From: Closterium sp. NIES-65
Taxonomy: Eukaryota > Streptophyta > Zygnematophyceae > Desmidiales > Closteriaceae
Length of the DNA stretch: 64,000 nt
Direction of reading: 5' to 3'
Assembly (NCBI GenBank): GCA_948144175.1
Contig: CANXME010002582.1
Coordinates: 62,001-126,000, forward strand
In this document: positions 14,561 through 25,951 of the stretch, piece after piece
Layout of the letters: each line of letters starts with the position of its first letter
How positions within the stretch are numbered: position 1 is the stretch's first letter
Position numbers and translations under genes: made by a program
Notes under the pieces: generated by a model
What the model was told of the DNA's origin: nothing
Database searches by the model: none
Seen by the model: only the letters and a program-made list of their open reading frames with translations

Positions 14561-15249
14561 CTCTCATACGCTCTCATTTCCTCTCACCCACACTCATACG
14601 CTCTCATTCCCTCTCACCCACACTCATACGCTCTCATTCCCTCTCACCCACTCTCTCACGCTCTTATTCCCTCTCACCCACTCTCTTACGCTCCCATTCC
14701 CTCTCACCCACTGTCATACCCTCTCATTCCCTCTCACCCACTCTCTTACGCTCTCATTCCCTCTCACCCACTCTCATACACTCTCATTCCCTCTAACCCA
14801 CTCTCATACGCTCTCATTCCCTCTCAACCACTCTCATACGCTCTCATTCCCTCTCGCCCACTCTCATACGCTCTCATTCCCTCTCACCCACTCTCATACG
14901 CTCTCATTCCCTCTCACCCACTCTCATACGATCTCATTCCCTCTCTCCCACTCTCATACGCTCTCATTCCCTCTCACCCACACTCATACTCTCTCATTCC
15001 CTCTCACCCACTCTCATACCCTCTCATTCCCTCTCACCCACTCTCTTACGCTCTCATTCCCTCTCACCCACTCTCATATGCTCTCATTCCCTCTAACCCA
15101 CTCTCATACGCTCTCATTCCCTCTCACCCACTCTCATACGCTCTCATTCCCTCTCGCCCACTCTCATACGCTCTCATTCCCTCTCACCCACTCTCATACG
15201 CTCTCATTCCCTCTCACCCACTCTCATACGCTCTCATTCCCTCTCACCC

Positions 15250-17240
15250 ACTCTCATCCGCTCTCATTTCCTCTCACCCATTCTCTCACGCTCTCATTCC
15301 CTCTCACCCAATCTCATACGCTCTCTGTCCCTCTCACCCACTCTCATACCCTCTCATTCCCTCTCACCCACACTCATACGCTCTCATTCCCTCTCACCTA
15401 CTCTCATACGCTCTCATTCCCTCTCACCCACTCTCATACGCTCTCATTCCCTCCCACCCAATCTCATACGCTCTCATTCCCTCTCTCCCACTCTCATACG
15501 CTCTCATTCCCTCCCACCCACACTCATACGCTCTCATTCCCTCTCACCCACTCTCATACCCTCTCATTCCCTCTCACCCACTCTCTTACGCTCTCATTCC
15601 CTCCCACCCACACTCATACGCTCTCATTCCCTCTCACCCACTCTCATACCCTCTCATTCCCTCTCACCCACTCTCATACGCTCTCATTCCCTCCCACCCA
15701 ATCTCATACGCTCTCATTCCCTCTCTCCCACTCTCATACGCTCTCATTCCCTCCCACCCACACTCATACGCTCTCATTCCCTCTCACCCACTCTCATACC
15801 CTCTCATTCCCTCTCACCCACTCTCTTACGCTCTCATTCCCTCTCACCCACTCTCATCCGCTCTCATTTCCTCTCACCCACTCTCTCACGCTCTCATTCC
15901 CTCTCACCCACTCTCATACGCTCTCTGTCCCTCTCACCCACTCTCATACCCTCTCATTCCCTCTCACCCACACTCATACGCTCTCATTCCCTCTCACCTA
16001 CTCTCATACGCTCTCATTCCCTTTCACCCACTCTCATACGCTCTCATTCCCTCCCACCCAATCTCATATGCTCTCATTCCCTCTAACCCACTCTCATACG
16101 CTCTCATTCCCTCTCACCCACTCTCATACGCTCTCATTCCCTCTCGCCCACTCTCATACGCTCTCATTCCCTCTCACCCACTCTCATACGCTCTCATTCC
16201 CTTTCACCCACTCTCATACGCTCTCATTCCCTCTCACCCACTCTCATCCGCTCTCATTTCCTCTCACCCACTCTCTCACGCTCTCATTCCCTCTCACCCA
16301 CTCTCATACGCTCTCTGTCCCTCTCAACCACTCTCATACCCTCTCATTCCCTCTCACCCACTCTCATACGCTCTCATTCCCTCTCACCTACTCTCATACG
16401 CTCTCATTCCCTCTCACCCACTCTCATACGCTCTCATTCCCTCCCACCCAATCTCATACGCTCTCATTCCCTCTCTCCCACTCTCATACGCTCTCATTCC
16501 CTCCCACCCACACTCATACGCTCTCATTCCCTCTCACCCACTCTCATACCCTCTCATTCCCTCTCACCCACTCTCTTACGCTCTCATTCCCTCCCACCCA
16601 CACTCATACGCTCTCATTCCCTCTCACCCACTCTCATACCCTCTCATTCCCTCTCACCCACTCTCATACGCTCTCATTCCCTCCCACCCAATCTCATACG
16701 CTCTCATTCCCTCTCTCCCACTCTCATACGCTCTCATTCCCTCCCACCCACACTCATACGCTCTCATTCCCTCTCACCCACTCTCATACCCTCTCATTCC
16801 CTCTCACCCACTCTCTTACGCTCTCATTCCCTCTCACCCACTCTCATCCGCTCTCATTTCCTCTCACCCACTCTCTCACGCTCTCATTCCCTCTCACCCA
16901 CTCTCATACGCTCTCTGTCCCTCTCACCCACTCTCATACCCTCTCATTCCCTCTCACCCACACTCATACGCTCTCATTCCCTCTCACCTACTCTCATACG
17001 CTCTCATTCCCTCTCACCCACTCTCATACGCTCTCATTCCCTCCCACCCAATCTCATATGCTCTCATTCCCTCTAACCCACTCTCATACGCTCTCATTCC
17101 CTCCCACCCACTCTCATACGCTCTCATTCCCTCTCGCCCACTCTCATACGCTCTCATTCCCTCTCACCCACTCTCATACGCTCTCATTCCCTCTCACCCA
17201 CTCTCATACGCTCTCATTCCCTCTCACCCACTCTCATCCG
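15250..17240 (+). repeat. 990-bp higher-order repeat inside satellite A
   Basis: Variant units recur at a 990-bp spacing (33 units). CTCATCCGC occurs near 15253 and 16243, and again near 15853 and 16843. CCCACCCAATCTC occurs at 15451 and 16441, and at 15691 and 16681. A nested 240-bp spacing is visible within each copy. Confidence 0.75.
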
Positions 17241-18167
17241 CTCTCATTTCCTCTCACCCACTCTCTCACGCTCTCATTCCCTCTCACCCACTCTCATACG
17301 CTCTCTGTCCCTCTCACCCACTCTCATACGCTCTCATTCCCTCCCACCCACACTCATACGCTCTCATTCCCTCTCACCCACTCTCATACCCTCTCATTCC
17401 CTCTCACCCACTCTCTTACGCTCTCATTCCCTCTCACCCACTCTCATATGCTCTCATTCCCTCTAACCCACTCTCATACGCTCTCATTCCCTCTCACCCA
17501 CTCTCATACGCTCTCATTCCCCCTCGCCCACTCTCATACGCTCTCATTCCCTCTCACCCTCTCTCATACGCTCTCATTCCCTCTCACCCACTCTCATACG
17601 CTCTCATTCCCTCTCACCCACTCTCATACGCTCTCATTTCCTCTCACCCACTCTCTCACGCTCTCATTCCCTCTCACCCACTCTCATACGCTCTCCGTCC
17701 CTCTCACCCACTCTCATACACTCTCATTTCCTCTCACCCACACTCATACGCTCTCATTCCCTCTCACCTACTCTCATACGCTCTCATTCCCTCTCACCCA
17801 CTCTCATACGCTCTCATTCCCTCCCACCCAATCTCATACGCTCTCATTCCCTCTCACCCACTCTCATACGCTCTCATTCCCTCACACCCACTCTCATACA
17901 CTCTCATTCCCTCTCACCCACACTCATACGCTCTTATTCCCTCTCACCCACTCTCATACGCTCTCATTCCCTCCCACCCACACTCAGACGCTCTCATTCC
18001 CTCTCAACCACTCTCATACCCTCTCATTCCCTCTCACCCACTCTCATACCCTCTCATTCCCTCTCACCCACACTCATACGCTCTCATTCCCTCTCACCCA
18101 CACTCATACGCTCTCATTCCCTCTCACCCACTCTCATACCCTCTCATTCCCTCTCACCCACTCTTTT

Positions 18168-19039
18168 TGTTGTGTGATGCAACCATATGCATTCACGTCT
18201 GTCTGCCTCCCATCATGTGTTTGTGCGTTGCATGCGTAGTGTGAGCGTGTGCAAGAAATTTGTGTCTTGTGTGGTTTGGATTTTCTCTCTCTGTGTGTGT
18301 GTATGTTATTTGGCTTGAGCAGTTATTTGAAGTGATTCCTCTACTCAAGAGCTTTCTGACAAACCAAGAATCATCGCGATCGGAGCACAACCAAGAAAGT
18401 TACGAACATTGGAATTCGTATGCTTATATATTTTGGTTGCAGCTACTTTGGGAAGTTTTGGCATTGACTCAATATGGGGTACAGACTTGTGGGGGTTGGA
18501 AAATTCGAACCCATCACTGTAGATGCTGCCAAGAGGTTGGGTGAAGCCAAACCAGGTTGGTAAGTGTGGCCAAGTTGTGGTGACGTGGATGGCATGGGTT
18601 GGAAAGTGACAAAGGTCAAAGTTTGTTGCCTATGGGGAAGGGAATTGTGTGGCATGGGGTTTCCTTGGTTGAGGACTCTCTCTTGGGACCTTCCCTCTCG
18701 TCCTCCTCTTCCCCTCCTACCAGGTTTAGTGCTACTCTAATATTCTTTTGTGGGACTTGTGAGTTAATTGTGATCGAGTTAAATTTCTGTGGCAGCATAC
18801 CCCCTAGTGCGCCGAAACACATAACTCAAGATATTCTCCATATTTTGATACGTTTCAAATTGGGAAATGTAGCCACGTTCTAGTGCTACAACATATTCAC
18901 ATTTCGTGGGATTCTAACAGTGCACGTTTTGTCGACAACGTTTCTTGTGAAGTCAACGTTTCTGTCTAGAAATTGAGACTAACGATTTTGAGAAATTTGG
19001 GCACCTAATCTTCATAGACTCCGTCCTTAGTCTCTAACA
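18168..19039 (+). mobile_element. Solo LTR of copia-A in satellite A (left arm)
   Basis: This 872-bp LTR has ends TGTTGTGTGATGC...TCTCTAACA and the same orientation as A2. It is flanked by a perfect 5-bp duplication, CTTTT, at 18163-18167 and 19040-19044. Satellite A continues on both sides in the same polarity. Its mirror copy in the right arm (56217-57088) has the same length and the complementary duplication AAAAG, so the insertion predates the palindrome. Confidence 0.95.
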
Positions 19040-21193
19040 CTTTTACGCTCTCATTCTCTCTCACCCACTCTCATACGCTCTCATTCCGTCTAGCCCACTC
19101 TCATACGCTCTCATTCCCTCTCACCCACTCTCATACACTCTCATTCCCTGTCACCCACTCTCATACGCTCTCATTCCCTCTCACCCACTCTCATACGCTC
19201 TCATTCCCTCTCACCCACTCTCATACGCTCTCATTCCCTCTCACCCACTCTCATACGCTCTCATTCCCTCTCACCCACTCATACGCTCTTGTTCCCTCTC
19301 ACCCACTCTCATACGCTCTCATTCCCTCCCACCCACACTCAGACGCTCTCATTCCCTCTCAACCACTCTCATACCCTCTCATTCCCTCTCACCCACTCTC
19401 ATACGCTCTCATTCCCTCTAACCCACTCTCATACGCTCTCATTCCCTCTCACCCACGCTCAGACGCTCTCATTCCCTCTCGCCCACTCTCATACGCTCTC
19501 ATTCCCTCTCACCCACTCTCATACGCTCTCATTCCCTCTCACCCACTCTCATACGCTCTCATTCCCTCTCACCCACTCTCATACGCTCTCATTCCCTCTC
19601 ACCCACCCTCATACGCTCTCATTCCCTCTCACCCACTCTCATACGCTCTCATTCCCTCTCACACACTCTCATACGCTCTCATTCCCTCTCACCCACACTC
19701 ATACGCTCTCATTCCCTCTCACCCACTCTCATACCCTCTCATTCCCTCTCACCCACTCTCTTACGCTCTCATTCCCTCTCACCCACTCTCATACGCTCTC
19801 ATGCCCTCCCACCCACACTCATACGCTCTCATTCCCTCTCACCCACTCTCATACCCTCTCATTCCCTCTCACCCACTCTCTTACGCTCTCATTCCCTCTC
19901 ACCCACTCTCATACACTCTCATTCCCTCTAACCCACCCTCATACGCTCTCATTCCCTCTCACCCACTCTCATACGCTCTCATTCCCTCTCGCCCACTCTC
20001 ATACGCTCTCATTCCCTCTCACCCACTCTCATACGCTCTCATTCCCTCTCACCCACTCTCATACGCTCTCATTCCCTCTCACCCACTCTCATACGCTCTC
20101 ATTCCCTCTCACCCACTCTCTCAGGCTCTCATTCCCTCTCACCCACTCTCATACGCTCTCATTCCCTCTAACCCACTCTCATACGCTCTCATTCTCTCTC
20201 ACCCACTCTCATACGCTCTCATTCCCTCTCACCCACTCTCATACGCTCTCATTCCCTCTCACCCACTCTCATACGCTCTCATTCCCTCTCACCCACTCTC
20301 ATACACTCTAATTCCCTCTAACCCACTCTCATACACTCTCATTCCCTCTCACGCACTCTCATACGCTCTCATTCCCTCTCGCCCACTCTCATACGCTCTC
20401 ATTCCCTCTCACCCACTCTCATACGCTCTCATTCCCTCTCACCCACTCTCATACGCTCTCATTCCCTCTCGCCCACTCTCATACGCTCTCATTCCCTCTC
20501 ACCCACTCTCTCAGGCTCTCATTCCCTCTCACCCACTCTCATACGCTCTCACTCCCTCTAACCCACTCTCATACGCTCTCATTCTCTCTCACCCACTCTC
20601 ATACGCTCTCATTCCCTCTCACCCACTCTCATACGCTCTCATTCCCTCTCACCCACTCTCATACTCTCTCATTCCCTCTCACCCACTCTCATACGCTCTC
20701 ATTCCCTCTCACCCACTCTCATACGATCTTATTCCCTCTCACCCACACTCATACGCTCTCATTCCCTCTCACCCACTCTCATACCCTCCCATTCCCTCTC
20801 ACCCTCTCTCTTACCCTCTTATTCCCTCTCACCCACTCTCATACGCTCTCATTCCCTCCCACCCACACTCACACGCTCTCATTCCCTCTCACCCACTCTC
20901 ATACCCTCTCATTCCCTCTAACCCACTCTCATACGCTCTCATTCCCTCTCACCCACTCTCATACGCTCTCATTCCCTCCCACCCACACTCATACGCTCTC
21001 ATTCTCTCTCACCCACTCTCATTCGCTCTCATTCCATCCCACCCACTCTCTTACGCTCTCATTCCCTCTCACCCACTCTCATACACTCTCATTCCCTCTA
21101 ACCCACTCTCATACGCTCTCATTCCCTCTCACCCACTCTCATACGCTCTCATTCCCTCCCACCCACACTCATACGCTCTCATTCCCTCTCACC
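19040..21193 (+). repeat. Satellite A array, second block (left arm), about 72 units
   Basis: The same 30-bp unit and polarity as 4034-18167 continue after the solo LTR. One unit near 19279 lacks two bases. The block ends abruptly at the TGCGG terminus of copia-B. The corresponding right-arm block (54481-56216) is 418 bp shorter, equal to fourteen units with a 2-bp slip. Confidence 0.95.
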
Positions 21194-22066
21194 TGCGGAG
21201 ATTCACTCTACAACGGTAGTGAGCTAAACTACAGGGTTGGCACGAACTACTAGAGGTGATCGTATCTTTGCTTGGTTCCTTAGTGCTTGCACATTCACGG
21301 GAGAAATTGGCAAGAGTTTCCACTTGCAAAGTTGAGAATCCCAGAATAATGCAAGAAGCAAAGACAACTATGACTACATCAGGCACCTAGCAACCCTGCA
21401 GCTAGCCTGGTCGACCGCCAGCGCAGCTCGGTCGACCGCCTGCCAGCATTGCGTAGAGGAGCCGCGCCAGCACTGCAGAAGGGCGACCTGCCAACAAAGC
21501 AGGTCGACGGCGTGCCCCGTAGAACACAGCAGTGCGCGCGCTCGCAGGTGTGCGCAGACGATTGGCCTGTCTTGCCTCGTTGGGCATCCGTCGGCTGTTG
21601 TCTGCGCCTGACGAGCAACATCGACTTCAAGATACCAGCCCAAAGTCGCCTGCTCCATCGCGATCTCGACGACGTTCGCGAGCCTCCGCAGAACTCGTCG
21701 AGCAGGTTACCCGGTCGACTTGGTCGACTCCTGGTACTCTGGTCGACCCCCACGTGCCTCCGGTCGACCACTGGGTCCCTCTGGTCGACCACCAGGCGCT
21801 CCTGGTCGACCACAACTCCCGTCGAGCTACCCCCTGGTCGGCAGACCCCTTCCGTCGACCAGAACTGCTCTGTCTACTTCCCTGTCGAAGTGCAGGTCGA
21901 CGGACTGCTTCATCGACCTCCCTGACGGCCCACCCGTCGCACAGACCAGTCAGTTGCAGCTGTCGAGCTCCTTGGTCGACAGCAACACCACAGCGGTCCG
22001 CTGCAGCTCGACGTACCCTGTCGAGCAGCTATCCCACTGTGAACAGTCGGCTTCTACTCCCGTGCA
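21194..22066 (-). repeat. 3' LTR of copia-B (left arm)
   Basis: The 873-bp LTR has ends TGCGG...GTGCA on the plus strand. It is several percent diverged from its partner at 27510-28384, which points to an old insertion. About 21710-21910 holds at least eight GTCGAC palindromes spaced roughly 15-25 bp apart. Confidence 0.9.
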
Positions 22067-22224
22067 TCCGACCAAGTCGTCGTCGTTGCCCAAGCGAGGG
22101 CGGGGCCAACACTCCATTCCTGTTAACACTCCCCTGTCGCGCTCACGCTTGGGCCTCCAGCCCACACGGCAGTACTCCACGGAGAAAACTCGTCCTCGGC
22201 GTGCACCCCACACACAGCACACCG

Positions 22225-25200
22225 TCACTGCACCAGCCGTGCAGAAGGGCACGGCACCTGCTGCTGCACCTCGTCGTCGCCGTCGCCGATGTCGACCAGG
22301 CGAACTTGGCCGATGGCGATAGAGCACCGGTTGAAAGCCGGAAAATGCAGCGCCTTTGTCAGGAAGTCCACCGGCTGCTTGGTGGTAGGGATGTAGTTCA
22401 GCACAAATTTCCCGCGCCTCACCATGTGCTGCAGCCAGGCGTAGCGTCGCTCCATGTGCTTGAGGTAGCCCGTCAGCCCCAAGCCCTCAGGGACCGTGAT
22501 TGCCGACTTGTTGTCGACGCGGAGGATGGTCGGCTTCCCAGCGTCGAGCAGCTTGAATTCCGCAAGGAGGAAGCAAAGTGGACGCCCCTCTTTGCCGGCG
22601 TCTGTTGCCGCCACGTACTCCGACTCGGTCGATGAGAATGTCGCGCACTTGATGCGCGAGCTCGACAAGGAGACTGCAGCCCCTCCGTAGACGAACACGT
22701 AGCCTCCCGTGCTCGTCCGGTTCTACTTGTCGCCCGCGTCGTCGGCATCGACGTAGCGGATCAGCTCCAACGATTCTGGTCCACCGCCAAACTCCAGGGC
22801 AGTGTCGCGGGTGTCGGCGAGGTAGGCGAGACAACGGTCGACCTCGCGCCAATGCTGGTCGCTCCTCACCGTGAGGCCGCTCCCCAGCTTGCTGCAGGCG
22901 AACGCGATGTCCGGCCTGGTCGTCGTCGCCGCAAATTGCAGCGAGCCTACCTTCTGCCGGTACTCCTCCTCCTCGCGCTCTTGAGCCTCTTCGTCGTCGA
23001 ACGTCAGCTGAGCGTAGGCGTCAACCAAGACTGGCATCTTCGGGACTCGACCGCCCTGCTCCTCGTCGATGAAGCGCCTGCGCAGCTTGTTGGCGTAGCC
23101 CTGCTGGTGCAGCCACAGCTTCCTGGCCGGCCTGTCGCGCAAGATCTCCAGCCCAAGGTACTTCACCACTGGGGAGATCTCACGGAGCTCAAAGTCGGCC
23201 TCCAGCAGCTCTTTCAGCTCCTTCAGCATCGCGGTGCTGCTGCTAGCGGCAAGCAGGTTGTCGACGTAGACCAGCACCCAGCAGGTCACTCCGTCGCCTC
23301 CGACCTTGAAGTAGAGTGCCTCGTCGACCTGGCTCTTCTTCCAGCCAGCGCCCAGCAGCACACCGTCGAGAGCCCTGTACCACAGCAGCGGCGACTGCTT
23401 CAGCCCGTAGAGGCTCTTCAGCAGCTTACACACCCGGCCGGTCCCGTCGTTGAAATAGTCCGGCTGGTACATGTAGAGCACCCTGTCAAGCTTGCTCTGC
23501 AGGAAAGCGTTCTTCATGTCGAGCTGCATCAGGTTGAGATCGAGGACGGCGACTATGCTGAGGAAGATCCTCAGCGTGACGTAGCTGCTCACCGGGGAGT
23601 ACGTCTCGTCGTAGTCAGCGCCGTACACCTGCGTGAAGCCCTTCACGACTAGCCTCGCCTTCTCGCGCTCGACGGTGTCGTTGATGCGGTACTTGGTCGT
23701 CAGCACCCATCGGTTTTTCATAATGTTCACCCCGCGTGGGCGTTTGACCAGCTCCCAAGTCCCCATAGCGATGAGGCTACGGATTTCTTCTTCCATGGCG
23801 GCCTTCACTGCCTCGCCCTTCCAGCTCGACAACGCCTCCTTCACCGTCATCGTGGCGATGTCCCAGCGGTGTTCGGGGTCAGCATGCACGTCAGGGTCGA
23901 GCTCCAGCAGATCTTCATCCTCCTCGGCATCGTCGTACAGCAGGTCGTCGTCGACCTCGTCGTACACCGTGGTGAAGGCAGCTGGCGGTAGGCAGGCATG
24001 TAAGCACAACCGCTCCGGCGGCCGTCGAGCTCGACCTGTACGTCGCAGCTCGGGCTTCGTGATCGGCACTTCCATTACATCACTATCGGTAGACTCACCC
24101 GCCGACAGCTCCCCTTTCTCGTCAACGAGAATGTCGTCGACCCGCTGCTTCGACCCTTCAACCGGCTGTTCCTCTGCTGCTGCCTTCGACAACTCTCCTG
24201 TCGACCGCTCCGGCTGCCGCTCCCCTGTCGAGTATCCCCCTGCCGATGCCTCCTGTTCGACCGGCTCCCCTGTCTGGTACTCCCCTGTCGTCGACGGCTT
24301 CCCATCGTAGTCGACGAGCTTGGCGCCTTGTCGTCCACCGGCGATGCCACTGGCCGGCGCCACAGGCGATGCCTCAAGGCTCCCCTCATCGTTGGTGGCC
24401 GACACAGGTGTCGACGCAGGAAGATCGGCGACGGGAGAGGGAGGAGCAAGGACAGGGGAAAGTGGAGGAACCTCCACAACATCTTCATCAGCAGGCTCGT
24501 CGACTTCGGCGAGCAGGGGAACCGTCGCCGTCGAGGTGTCCGTAGGCGAGTGTACCTGCGTCCGCCCCGATGCCGGCCCATACTTCGCCTTCCACACCTC
24601 CAGCGACAGCGTCTCGTAGAAGATCACCTCGACCGACGTGACCACCTTGCTGTCTGTCAGGTCGAGCATCTCCCAGCCCTTACTCTCCGACGACACACCC
24701 AGGTGAAGTCCCCAGCGAGCCTTCGGAGCCAGCTTCCCACCGCGCTGCTGCTCGGGAACCATAAACTGCACCATGCAGCCCCACACCCGCGCCAGCGTAA
24801 GGTCGGGCTTCTGCCCGGTCAACAGTTGGTACGCAGTCGTTCCCGGTGGCGTCGTCAATCGCTCCAAGCAGTTGCGCACCCAGACCGCTTGTCGTAGAGC
24901 AAGGTGCCACCAGTGGTGCTGCACGCCCATGTGCAGCAGCATCGTCCGCACGGACTCGACGACCGTGCGCATCTCCCGCTTAGCCATGCCATTCTGCTGC
25001 GGAGTGTAGGGGCACGTCAGGTCGTGGACGATGCCCTTCCCGTCGACGAAGTTGGTGAACGCCTTCCCGAGGAACTCCCCTCCTCGATCGGAGCGAAGTG
25101 ACAGCACCGACTTCTTCGTCTGCCGTTCCACTAGCGCCAGCCACCGCTGAAACTCCCGCAGCACGTCGCTCTTCCTAGCGACCGGCATTGCCCATACAAA

Positions 25201-25938
25201 TCGAGTATGGCGATCCTTCAGCAGCAGGAAGTACAAGCTGCCATCCTTGGCTGCTACTCGAAATGGCCCGCACAAGTCAATGTGCACGACAGCCAGCGCC
25301 TCCGCTGCGTCCGAGCCCTTGGCAGGGAAGGTGTGCCGCGCCAGCTTTCCTCCAACGCACGAGACACACGGCGGGTCTCCTCCGGTCGACAACGTGATGT
25401 CGAGCCCAGTAGCAACATCATGCTTCGCCGAGCTCTTGATCGTGTCGACGCTGACGTGTGCGAGCCGCGCATGCATCCTGTCGGGGGTCGTCTTCGTCGC
25501 GGAGATGATCGTCCGCAGAGCCACCACCTCGGTCGACGGCGACTGCGTCGAGCAGGGGCAAAGGTCGGTGCAGAGTATCCGTCCGGTGTAGCGTGCTCGA
25601 CCGAGCACCGCCCCAGTCGCGGCGACGAGCATCATCTCATCGCCATCGCCCTGCAGCAGCACTCCACTCTCCTTCACCTGGCCAGCAGATAACAGGTTTG
25701 CCTGTACGCCCGGAACGTAGAGTACGTCGGGGATGAGGACCCGCTTCCCGGCCTCCCCTTGCAGAGCAACGGTTCCGCGACCCTCGACAGGCTGCAATGC
25801 CCCGTTGAACCGATGCACGTGCTTCACCCCGTCGCTCGGCCCCATTTCGACGAAGACCGACTTCTTCCCCATCCGGTGGTGGGAGCACGCGCTGTCGAGC
25901 AGCACCGCCATCGGGTTGGCCTGCACAGCTGCCGCCAC
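22225..25938 (-). pseudogene. Copia-B pol: protease, integrase, RT, RNase H (dead, left arm)
   Basis: In transcript order the frame shows an aspartic protease region (LLDSACSHHRMG, with Ala in place of the Gly of the usual D-S-G), an HHCC finger (HARLAHVS...CVSC), and the integrase core. The core has VHIDLCGP and LRSDRGGEF, then NGMAKREM, where Lys (24979-24981) sits at the catalytic Glu position of D-x35-E. Next come the RT (LDMKNAFLQSKLD) and a YVDN box (23257-23268) in place of YVDD. A TAG at 22723-22725 splits RT from RNase H, which continues in frame (GGYVFVYGG, STESEYVAA, LRVDNKSA, DFLTKAL). The frame opens with GTG; the first ATG falls just before the protease. It lies +1 relative to gag, so no simple gag-pol fusion is possible. 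Confidence 0.9.
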
Positions 25939-25951
25939 TGCTTGGAAGTCC

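Larger units (their letters stand above)
4034..18167 (+). repeat. Satellite A array, about 470 units of 30 bp
   Basis: The unit on the plus strand is three related decamers: CTCTCACCCA, then CTCTCATACG, then CTCTCATTCC. The array is almost perfectly in register, with a rare 2-bp slip near 6013. The strand shown is about 80 percent pyrimidine. Common variants fall at fixed places: CACCCACACTC, TCTCTCACG, CATACC, TCTTACG, CCGTCC and CTAACCC. These mark out higher-order blocks. No stop codon occurs in the consensus on this strand, so all three frames are open for kilobases, encoding decapeptides such as HTLSFPLTHS. I see no promoter, splice structure or non-repetitive coding sequence to support translation. 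Confidence 0.97.

Noticed and set aside
4034-18167. CRISPR array
   Set aside because: The 30-bp period suggested it, but there are no unique spacers; the whole period is repeat, and the context is eukaryotic.
6048-18239. Reading frame of about 4000 codons encoding a decapeptide repeat protein
   Set aside because: It is a by-product of a 30-bp satellite without stops on one strand. The other two frames are also open, and the frame runs into a solo LTR. Similar long frames at 4009-6027, 12056-18244, 57012-62846 and across satellite B were rejected for the same reason.
4034-21193. Telomeric repeat
   Set aside because: It is C-rich and strand-biased, but the unit contains no plant- or alga-type telomere heptamer or octamer and lies internally between transposons.
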